This document shows, piece by piece, positions 23,521 to 35,500 of a stretch of DNA of 64,000 nt. Positions within the stretch are counted from its first letter, which is position 1, and each line of letters opens with the position of its first letter. The stretch is from Nectonema munidae (taxonomy: Eukaryota > Nematomorpha > Nectonematoida > Nectonematidae), in contig JAUIRK010001034.1 in NCBI GenBank assembly GCA_030549495.1, positions 1,054,001-1,118,000 of the forward strand. Direction: 5' to 3'. Position numbers and translations under genes: made by a program. The notes below the pieces were generated by a model. The model saw only the letters and a program-made list of their open reading frames with translations, was not told the DNA's origin and did not search any database.

Positions 23521-26500
23521 GTACGTTCTCACATTCCTTCGTCTGAAATATCTAGATTTTTATTCTTCAAAGTCACAAAAACTAGTTTTATCTTGAGTTC
23601 AAAGATTAAAATCTAAAAGTTAAAATCTCGTAGTGTCGAAGTCGGATAAGTGGGACATTTTTCGTTCCCGAATTTCAAACACTGTTTCACACGTTAAAAT
23701 AAAACGTACGCTTCCTTCAAAGTGTGGTATAAACGAATGCTTCCTCATCTCGAAATACATTTACTGCCTTCTGATGTATAATAGCTCTTGATTACTTTTT
23801 TGTCTCGACTTCTCCTTAATCACCCAGCGAATTAGATGTTTTGAAACTAAGCAGTAATTTAAAAGCTCATATATTAATTTTTCGGAAAACATTTTGTAAA
23901 TATTTTTGATAATAAAAAAAAATATAATCCTCTTGGTGAATTTCTTGTATCATTTGCGCCATTACAAATTGGCTTCGAAAATGTAAACTTTGCTTGTGTC
24001 TAAGTTTCTTTCTCTTCTCAACTTCAACACGGCATGATTTTACCATGTACCTTTTTTGTGCGAATGCCAATCGCAAATTTTCTTTCATGATATTCGCGAA
24101 TACCAAAAGCTAATACCATTATGTTTAAAAATAGAAATGTTTAATTGGTAATTAAAAAATTGTTTGAGTCTAATGCATAAATTAATATATACTCTTTCTT
24201 AATTATAAATCTTTCATAAAAGATCAGCACAAAACAACTCTGAGTTCATATTAAATTTAAAAATAAAAAGTAATGAACAACACTGATATTGCTTAATAAA
24301 GTGTAAAATGAATAGGGTTTTGTTTTGTGAAGAGATTAATCGTGACTCAATTTGTGTGAGTGTTCCTTTATCACACATGAAAAACTTCTTTAGATTTGTT
24401 TCGCATAAAACATACCCCTTCATCGGGATCATTCTATCAAATGAGTCTCTGATAACTCCAGGAATGTGTATCTGTGGGCCTTGTGTATTTATCTTTTCGT
24501 TTTTAAGCCAATGTGATATGTACCACGATGTCTCTCCTTAAATCTAAATGTTTCTTCTTTTGTTCCAGGCCTTGAAAATAGAAAGTAAGATCCAAACAAA
24601 AACAACACTTGAAATAAGTTCCACTATCTTTTTTTTATTTCTAATTTACGATCTATAACTCGATATATGATTGTCTAAAATGCACCAAAGTTTTGTCTTG
24701 ATTGTAATGGTATTCAGGAATCTCTTTCCAGCCACAACTAAGAATGCTTCATTACGTGTATAAAGAAATCGCTATTGTCATGATTACGATAATTGTTCCA
24801 ATATTTTTGTTGTTCCTTTCTTATGAATGAGCAATGTGAGTAAACAAAGTGAATGTATTATAGTGCACACTAAGCGGTTACTATGCACAATCGTGTAAAA
24901 GCGTAAGTATTTCTTGTGTCTATCACGAGGTAACGAAACTGGAGCAAACTGGTTCTCTCATTGAGACAATATCTACCAAAGCAAAATTTCATTAAAAAGT
25001 GAAGTCCATTCTACGCCTCTTTGTTTTTCGGCATTTTTGAAGTTGGCAGCAGATTTCCAACAATTACAAATCTGTTTGTCAGAACCATGGAATTATCTTG
25101 TTTTTGTCAGTAGTGTGGATTACCTCTTTTACTTAGTAATCATCGTCGCACAAAAATGTTTTCTCTTTTGATCAGGCACTCCTGCAACTAACCACACTTG
25201 TTATCACCCATCGTGCACATCGGTTGAGCATTTGTCGAATGCCACGTATTGTCTATAATCATGCCTTATTCGATTGAGGTAATAATTTCATGTTGGATTT
25301 TAACGAAAAAAGCTCCACTTGTTTGTGAAGATACAATGTGGTACTTTAATTTTCAATTTAAGCATATAAGCATATAACCCTCAATAAAAGTGTTCATTAT
25401 AAAAAGGAGACACTCCTTTACAAGGATAAAGTGAGACTTGGAATGTTTAGAGGTCTTAGCCATCATAACAAATCAGTCAATGTAGTAAAAGGTATAACTT
25501 TTGGCTTTTAGCTTATAACTTTTGTAACATCGTCTTTCCGAATGAGGTATATCAAATCTTACATCTAGCAAAATATGAACAGAAAGTTGAACCTTGTCTT
25601 CCTAAATCATTTGTATCTAAACATGCACATAGCAAACTATGGAATATAAACTACTGTAGTATACAAGTTCGGATTGACCAACAAGTTGTCAACCCGTGTT
25701 CAACCTTACAGGTTATGAGATACAAATATTTATACTTTTGTTAGCTTACGGTCTTTATATTATAAGATTATCGTATATGATAAGCCTATTTTCAAAAGGT
25801 AGTTTCATAATTCAATTTATTTATAGATGTTTAGACCCGTAACTTGAATGGAGCGCCCAGCGACAAGTACTAAATAAGTTTAAAATATATTATTGAAAAT
25901 GAATTTAAAGAAAGAGAAAAAATATAAAGTATATTATTAGAATCCACCAGTGATTCTCGATGGAGAGTCCAGTGATCGATAGGTTGAACCTGCGGCCCAC
26001 ATAATCAGATAAGATTTTAGGGGATATTATTTAAAAATCATAAAATCGTTTTTATATTTTCACTTTGCTTAATTTTGATTTCACTATTTTACCGATTTAA
26101 AAATCCTTTGGAATATGCAAGTTTCTTGTCTTTATTTTCTAATCTAATATTTTTGCTTTTGATCATTGAATCTATTTTTGTCAGAAATTGCTATATTTTC
26201 CACCCGTAATGCTCACGTAATAATTAGGTTGACAGGTTATAATTACTTAATAATTAAGGCTCAAACGGAAATTAAACAAAAAATAAAGTCCGAGGTTCCA
26301 TTGTAATTTTTTAGGGCTCCATTATTGTATTCAACGTTTTTCAGATAGGCAACACTTATCATTTTAAATAGGAACTTCGGACTTAGACATTTTGTGCACT
26401 ATTTTCCATTTGCTTATTTATCAGTGAGCAATCATCATCTGATATCTGGGGGCGGGACTAAGGTTGTTTGTCTTTTATTACACAAGGTCTCGGGTTCGCT

Positions 26501-29500
26501 CCGGTATCGCTCTTCTTTGCTTCTAGTTCGACACAGACAGTGAATTTGCGCCTTGCCAATGAAAACTCTCAGATATACCTTTACATTTGACAAGCATATC
26601 AATATTTTCATATGATTGGTTGAAAATATATAGATTTCTGATTCGCGAAGTTTTAATGAATATTCTTGGTGCGAACCCGGTCAAATGGGAAAATATGGGA
26701 AGAGAAAATAAAAATTAATAAAATGGCTTGTTTTATAAAATAGTGATATCAAAAAACCAAAGAGAGAAAAGTTTATATAACATTAAATAAATAATAAAAA
26801 AGAACTGCGCATTTCTCTGTCTTTTGAAGTGAAGAGTGCTTGCATCATCCTTTTTCTTTTAGGTTCTGAGTAACGAGAAGTCAAGAAAACTCTACGACAG
26901 AGATCCCTTCAACTTCGACAGCAATGGTTTCCAGCACCACGATCCAAGTTCCACTTTTGCAAGGTTTAGCGCATTATCATTCTTGAGCAAAATCATCGTT
27001 GCAATATTGATTCCTAGCCGCGTTCAATCAGAACGATGAAAATTATACCATTTTTACTTTAAGTACGTCCTTTTTCACTTTAACCGCGTCTTCTTATTTT
27101 TAGTTTTTTTTCAAAAAAGTTTATTTAAATTTTTTGTTTTATGTTAATTTTAATTTTTTTATTATATAATTTTCATTTATTATAACATTTTTATCCTATT
27201 TTTTAAATTTTACAAAAAGTTATCTAAATTAATGAAAAGTATAAAAAATTGAAATTATTAACCAGAGTCATAATAGTTAAAATATGGAACAAAAAATAAA
27301 AATAAGAAGACGCGTTTAAAGTAAAAATGGTATATGTCCAGTACCCGCGCTATACAAAAATGGGGGGGGGGCTTGAATGAGGCACTAATTTTTTAAAATT
27401 AATATTCGTACTACATAGATAACATTACTATATTACATATTTTGTGTAATTAAATTATAAAAATAATTAATTTTATTACTAAATTTTTTTTATAAAACTT
27501 TGAGTTTTATTTGCCAGAAAACAATAAGATATTCACATTTTAAAAACAAATTTCATTTTTATATTGAAAATGAAGAGCTGAAAGTGTTTCTCGGAATTAC
27601 TTAATTTCTTACTGTAACTTCAAGGCATTTTATATTGGGAAGGTAAGAGTGATGTTCATAATGAAATGATGTATAACGGTATGAGAAAGAACAGATTCCT
27701 GGAATTGATGGAATTTGTTCACTTTGCAAATAATGAATTAGACAAATTTTTTAAGGTTCGGAATTTGTCCAATCATTTGAATAAAAAATTTATGAAGTAC
27801 TTTGTTTCAACGCAATGTATAGTACATGAGGAATCAATGATTGAATACTTTGGCAAACATCCTTGTTAACAGTGCGTAAGAAGTCAACCAGTCAGATTCG
27901 GTTATAAAGTATGGTGTACCTGCACATATGATGGCTATCTTTTCGCTTCGCTTTTTATCAAGGTAAATCTGTTTACAAAAAAGTAGAAGAAAACTTGTAC
28001 GGAAAAGTAGGCACAACAATTTTGAACGCTATTGAAAACTTCGTTGAAGATAAAAAGAATTTGCCTTATTTCTTTTTTTGGGATTCTTTATTCAATCTTC
28101 AGGAAACGAAAAACGCATCTCTACATTTCCACTTCTTTCTAAAAAAGAAATGTCTAAAAAACCAATAGAAACGTTTTCTCCTTGTACACATCAAAATTAT
28201 AATATTAATAGCTGTCAGTTGGGTTGACAACAATGTCGTAACATTATGTAGTTCTGTTTATGGTGTTTTATCTTTCAGAAAAGATTTTCCAAAAAAGGAA
28301 GTAAGAAGATTGAAATCCAATGTCTCGATTTAATTTTTCAATATTATTCCAATATGGGAGGAGTGGATCATTTGAATCTGAATATTTGTGATTCTTGGTA
28401 TTTATTTACACAAAAAATGGCGGATTAGATTTCAGGATAGAAATAGCAAGATACTATTTAAATAAGTTTGGTAAAGCTCCTTTAATTTCTCGATACGATA
28501 GATGTAATAATGAAGGGAAAATAGATGAAAAATTATTTCATCTCTAAAACCAAAAATCGTAAAAGAAGAAGATGTGCATTTGATGACTGTTTGAAAAGAC
28601 AAACTACTGAATGTGTTAAATGTGACGTTGTACTTTGCGTCGCTTGCAATATAATATATCATACATGAAATTAACAAATTAGTAATCAATTTTTGCAATG
28701 CATATTTGAGATAATAATATTTTTCTCAAATTTCCTTTTTACTAAAAGAGACAAAAGAAATAACAAAAACAAGCGATATAATCTGTTTTTGATTTGTCTT
28801 GAGTTAATCCCGCAATAAACAGTTTTTTTTCCAATTAAATATTTTTAGTGAAAAGATTATTTAGATCCTAAAATCAACTTAGGATTGAAAATCGGAGACA
28901 CCAAAAAATGGAACAAAAAAATGCATTTTTGCACTTTGAACCAAAATATTAAAAATATTACCAATCCTATTTTGTAAAAAAGTTGTAAAAATGAATCGTT
29001 TTATTAAAAAATAAGAAAAAAGATTACTTTTATATCACTATTAAAAAATTTCCAAAGTGGGTATATAAATTTCCGTCTCACTAAATTTGCCATTGAATCT
29101 GACCAGTGTGCCAAAAACAGACATTTTTCAGAGAAATTTTTTTTTTTGCAGTTCTCTGACATTTTTCAGAGAAGAACATGAATACTTAAAAATTTTAATT
29201 GGTATAATTTAAAAAGAGTTTATTGTTTTTTTATTTTATTTGTGATATTATGGGATAAGCTGTTCATCATGCTTCTCTAAACAAAAAGACTATCGCGAAC
29301 AATTAGAAAGAGTATAAGAGGTGGGTTGCATTCAATGAGGAGATACACATAAGATATAGCAAATTTTTTCAAACTATAGAATACGATATACGTCGTGAGC
29401 ATTATAGAAAACGGCATAGAGTGAAATTATTCCCCAAAATTATATAGGTAGCGCGGGCTCTGTCTATGTCCGTTTCTAGTGATGATCATTGATACAGGGA

Positions 29501-32500
29501 TTGGCCAGTATTGTCATAGCGATGAAATCGCATTAGGACCTCATATTCTCATACATCTTTCACCGGATTTGTTTTTGTGCATCAAAATTTAGTGTCATTT
29601 CATCTTGATCAATTTTTAGCGATGGCGAGTCCTGAAAAAAGGTGTTCACATATGTGTGAATTAACAAACAGAATATTTTTGTAGCATTAATTTAAATTTC
29701 TGGTGACTGTGTACTTCGTATATATTGATTAATAATTTTTTATCTACTTCTAGAAACTTTTTAAGAGTTGTATCAACTTTTGTTTCCATTACTTCTACTT
29801 GTAGCTTTTCAAGAATATTATCAATGTTCGCAAAAAAGGATACAAAAAAAGATTCGGCCTGGTGGATAAAGTTCTCTTTAATGTCATATGTTTGATACTC
29901 TTGCATTACACCAGCTTGGCCAACCGCTCTATCCTTCTTTTTTGATATCTTTAAGAAGGAGAAAACCTGAGGTTAATAAAAGGAGTTTTCTATACTTTTG
30001 TATAAATAATAATGAAACATACAATATGCATCAAAACATAAACGGACGCAAATACGTTTTTTCGTAAATAGGCGTAGAGAGATCAAAAAACCTATAGATT
30101 GCAATTGACAGATTTTAATTTGAAAAATGATTTAAACTTTGTGTCACGGTTTTATCTTCACATTTTATTAACCTAATAAAAACCAAACTAATAATAATAG
30201 AATCAAAATAGACTTATAAAAGAATCAGAAATTTTGGCGCGTTACTATGAGAAAATAAAATATATGCTTTATACTTTTATATGAAGATTCGCACTGATCG
30301 AGGTTCAATAAGCTAAAGCTGCATGCAACTTTGTTCTGACATCAAATATTTCCTAACCGAAGGCCAATTCGAAGAGGAGACCCTTCTCTTGTCCTTCGCG
30401 TCAATTAGAGTTGATTTCATTGGATTATGGGGACATGAAAAAACAAGTGTGTATCGAACGGACTCATGCTCGTTAGAACACGTCGAGGCCAAACTAATGT
30501 GCTTTCAGTCATTTCTATAAATCAATTTCCACATGTTTTTAGAGAATTGCAAAGTCGTATTATTTGCACATCTGAGAAATACAATAAAACAATTAAAATT
30601 ATAGATTTGTTTTCTTCACATACTTTCTACCCCCACAAAGTGTTATTTTTCAGTTCGATTCTGACTCCAAAGCAAAAAATAGTTCCCCTGCTGATTTTTT
30701 AATTAATTTAATATTTTTATACAAAGAAGATGTAAGTAAGAAAGTCGTCATAGTAAAGATTTTTTATGTAGAACACTCAAAAGTATAAAAATCTTATCGC
30801 ATATATTTAGGGAAAACTAAGACAATAACTTTATGAAATACATGAAATAAAATAAAAAACGAATAACGAATAGTTAGAACACTCAATTTAGAAGCAATAT
30901 GTCATTTTCAATGATTCGTTTTATTTTAGCTTTTTTTAAGACCCTTAGAGACTTTTTTGAATATTTTAGAAGCAATATGTCATTTTCAATGATTCGTTTT
31001 ATTTTAGCTTTTTTGATGATTTCGGCTTTAACTTTGGCTTCGAGAACAAACAAAGGGAACCCAATGAGGTTCGTGGTGAAGATCTCTTCATTGAAGTGCC
31101 TGTCTCTCTCTCCCAGATCTACAATGGCGACTTTATTGAAGTTACTCTTAATTTTTTTTCTTTGTAAACATTGCTTTACTGGCAAAAGTTTTGCATAAGG
31201 TTTTATTCCACTCTAAAGAATAAAACTATAAGCAGAGGCGCAACTACAAACTTTTAAATAATAGCACAAAAAATTGTACTATTGAACAATACATAGAATT
31301 CAGTTTTCAAATATTATGTTCTGAAATTATGTGTAAAATTAGAAGAGACGAAAATAAATTTATTAAAGAATTTAAATTCCTAGTCTTTTAAACAATAATA
31401 AATTCTTTCTTCTTCGATATATTTTTGTGTAATATTTCACTAATTTCCCATAATTAATAGGAAAACCGTAATATGGAGACATAAGAACCAACGAGAGCAG
31501 TCTTTTAATGTCCATGAAGATCTTCTCAAAAGTGAAACGCTTCTTTCACTTGAGGTGAGCGGAAGAGGTGCAATTATTTTGATCAATGTGTGCTGTAAAC
31601 CCTCAGAACCAGGATGTAAAGAAAAATGGTACTTGTAAAATCCTGCTTTTATATGCGCTTGCCTTTTATATTGTATATTGTTGATTTAGCCATAAATATG
31701 AACTCAAAAATACTCAAATAAACAATCACCTTTCACTATAATACGACTTCTTGATTAGAGTGACTTTTTCCAAAGTTTTAATCGATGTTCTAAAAGTTCT
31801 AATTCAAAACATTTTTAATGGGGCACCCATCCCAGAGTCATGGAATAAAAATCTAATCATAGCATTCTATAAAAGCAAATGCCAAATTACTGATTGTTCA
31901 AATTGCAGAACTTTAAAACTTTTAGAACACGATATGGAAATTATGGAAAGAGTAATACTGAATAGATTGAAAAAAATCGTTGAGATAAGTAAAGTTCAGT
32001 TTGGTTTTATGTCAGGAAAAAGCACAAATGGCGCAATCTTCATTATTAGTCAGCTAATAGGAAAAAAAGCGAGAAACGGACATAGTCTTTATTTTGCTTT
32101 CATTGACTTCGAGAAGGCTTTTGATTCTGTTTGTAGAATTCTCATTGAATGGTCTTTAAGAAGATACTAATCTTATGAAAAGCAATGTGATGTAGACAAC
32201 ACCAATCTCCGGTTGCAATAAAAGTTAACTTTCTTATTTTGTTTTCACAAATTTACAACTAATCAGGGGCGTCGCTGAAATCACTAGACTTATCCCTGTT
32301 CCGTGAAACCTGAATCATCATGCCATGTCAATATTTGAAAAGAAATTTGAAAAAAATCAAAAAATTGAAATTTCGGTTATCTTAAGCTTCAAAATCGTGG
32401 CAGTGTAAAGATATGCGAAATCTAAAACAGAATATTTTTCCACCAAAAAGAAGTTGAACCATATATCAGAGCTTTCTATATCATCTTGAAACTAATAAAA

Positions 32501-35500
32501 CTAGTATAATCGGAAACATTTCATCCAAATAGAAATAAAATTCAACTTTCTAAAGATATAACTAAATCTAATTTTATCTTTGAATAAAATTTCAAAACTC
32601 TTAAACTAAAAACTTGATTGGGTATTAAGAACTAAAAAAATCTTTCTAACAAAAAATAAAAATAATATATATAAAAAGCATGTGCAGAATTAATGAAGAA
32701 GAAAGAAGAATTAATGATTATGATAGTTAATGAATATTTTGTTTAATTTAAACAACTAAATATAATTCGAATAGTATTTTTATTGTAGAAACAAGTTTTC
32801 CTGGCCACATGTTAAAAAAGCTTTGAATCAAATGTGTATTTTTAAAAGAATTTATGATTTTTCACGTGGTAGCGCATGCGTTTATACTTAACAATTGAAT
32901 GAAATGTATAATCTTTATTCACTATAAAGCAATTATTACTACTTTCTTCCTACATTTATCTGTGCCTGTCACTCGGTATGTATGGAAGTTAAGACAACGT
33001 TATAAGACTTTGTTGACTTTTTTATGAAAAAATGTACTCTATTTCATTTTGTTTTAAATAAATTAGTGGGCGTGTTTAAAAATTATTTTTTAATCAGCTG
33101 GCTCTAATTTGATTTCTAATAATCTCTTTAAGGGGTGATTTATCTTGGTGTTAGTGTAGCCAACGTTATATCATCAACTTTGATTCAAAATGCTTCATCT
33201 CAAGATATTGGTAAGAATTAAAAAATGGCTTGTTTGATTTTTAGATAAGTTGACTACAAATATATTATTATTTAAGTTGTATAAATGTTTAAGAAAAGTA
33301 GAGATTAGAAAACTTAAAAAGATTATTAGGAATCTATTTGTGGCGAACTATTATGACTTCAAAAATTATTGAAGCAGGTCGCATGTCTTAATTCTAATTT
33401 GTTATTTGAAAACCTTCATTTAACTATAAAATTAAATTACTTATATATTTAATTAAAATATCCTAAAGAATTTCAAAAATATAAGTTTGTCACATCACAT
33501 AATTCAATTTTTTAATGTGAATCTAAAATTTTGATTTTTCAGGGAATATAAAAGCGCGCACCTTGAAGGATGTAAATATATTTGGGTTATCCAGACCCCC
33601 CCCCCCCCCCCCTTGGCCGTTTTTTTGATATTTAGTATTCAAAAATTCATGAAATTATGTTTGAAAATGTTACCAGTACAGAGTTAGACACACGGAAATG
33701 TCAATGTTGAAATTAGTACTATTAATGTGAAACTTGGATTTATTAAATTGGTTATCGAAAAATAGAAATAGCATAAACTCTCTTCATTTTCATGAGTGAC
33801 TGCTCAGTCAGTGCGCTAATTGGGCGATGAATGTCATCAGTAACGAGTGATCAAAAATTTATGCATCAATAAAAAGTGACAGCGTTGCCACAAAGTATAT
33901 CCATTATCAGAGGATGCAATTTCAGCTGTCAAGTTAAGAAAGTAAAGAAGCGCCTGTATGCTCTTCTGAGAGAATACGGCCTTGGTTACGAGCCGAAGAA
34001 AGAATCATTTTTGTCTAATTTTTCTGCATTCAAAATTTACAGCTTCTGCGTGTGAAGCCGGCTTTCGAAAAAACATCTGGCACACGTCGTTGCAACTGTC
34101 GCCAAGAAATGGTAACGAAGAGTTTGGGGCCTGGCAGCTTCCAAATGATGCAACAAACGGTTTGTGACTCCTGTCCAAATGTCAGGTACATTTTTATTTG
34201 TTTTTCCACACTAGATCGTAAAAAACACCCTTTTTTTCAAAATCCTATAGACGCCTTAAGAAGGTGTTTTTTGGCTCGAAATTTTGCACAATTATCTATT
34301 TTCTGAATCTTTAATTAAATATAAAGAACGAAGTGATCTCTCTTTGTAAACTTCACATGTTTATCTCTGTAGTGTAGTTTGATCAAAGTTTATTTTAGAG
34401 AAATAAAGATAATAATTAATTATAGTGTGCTTGAGAAAAACTAGTGGTATTTAGAGGTATTAGTTCCAAGAAAGGCAATATTAATAGTGAGGTTAACAGT
34501 ACAATCGCCATGCCCATACGCTTTCTTATCAATACAAGAATTCTTTTTTTTCTCGAAAACTCACAAAAGCTGACTGCCAACTTCTATCTGTAGCCCGTGG
34601 CGAGGATTAATGTGATTAATGTCACTTATAATAAATCCTTATAAGATTGTTTTAATGACATTTGCGTAATTGTGATTAGGTGTTTTTAACTCAAATAATT
34701 TCATTATTTATACAAGTTTCAGGCGAAGCAGTCATGCTGTATGTATGAGTTGAGTATGTATATGATAAGCAGTCTTCCCCCTCATTTGCTTTATCCAGAT
34801 GATTGAAGCATACAACGTTTACTCTGTTCCGGACTAGCTTCGCCTTTTGAGATCTCATCAGCCACGCTTTGCACATTCGACTGGAGGGTGGAAACAATGA
34901 TAGCGTTCGTAGTATGCAAGCACACCGTCACCACTACCGATTCCAAAACTTAGATTTGGGATATTTTGAAAAATATTTCAGTTTTTAAAGCGTTGAGAGA
35001 TAATTCAACAAATATAAAAAGTAAGACGTGAATATTAGTAGGAAAAGCATTTAGCCGTGTTCACAAATAGTTAAATTCAATCCAAAATGTGATCTTTTAT
35101 TACATGTACGGTTTTTGATTTCAGGTTGGTTAATAAGGAAAAAATTCTGGAAGTTGAAGTTGAAGAGGCTATTCCTGATGGGCATACTTATAGGTTTTCG
35201 GAAGAAGGTAATTTCATTCTTTCTATTTTTTGATCACGACAACCCATAAAAATGCGAAATCCTTGAAAGTCAAACAGATCTTTTCATTCCTCCTGTTTGT
35301 AATGTAAATGCAAAACCTAATAGATTTTTAAATCCTGAAAGTTTGTTTTTCATGTGAGATGATTGAATTTAAAATTGACCAAATCATGATCTTGACAAGT
35401 GTTCAGAATTCGCCAATTTTGCAATCTTTAATGATACATTTTTTCGTCACCAACATTGAATATGTATACAAAAAGTATTATATATTTAGTCTTATAGAGA

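Noticed and set aside
33935-34030. Protein-like open stretch [18 protein letters not shown] just before DNAJB11 exon 4
   Set aside because: It has no family match, no phase-compatible splice sites and is not needed for DNAJB11, whose joined length is already complete.
34691-34897. 68-codon - strand ORF in DNAJB11 intron 4
   Set aside because: The sequence is somewhat GC-richer than its surroundings and may be part of an unidentified repeat, but there is no motif or partner repeat to support it.
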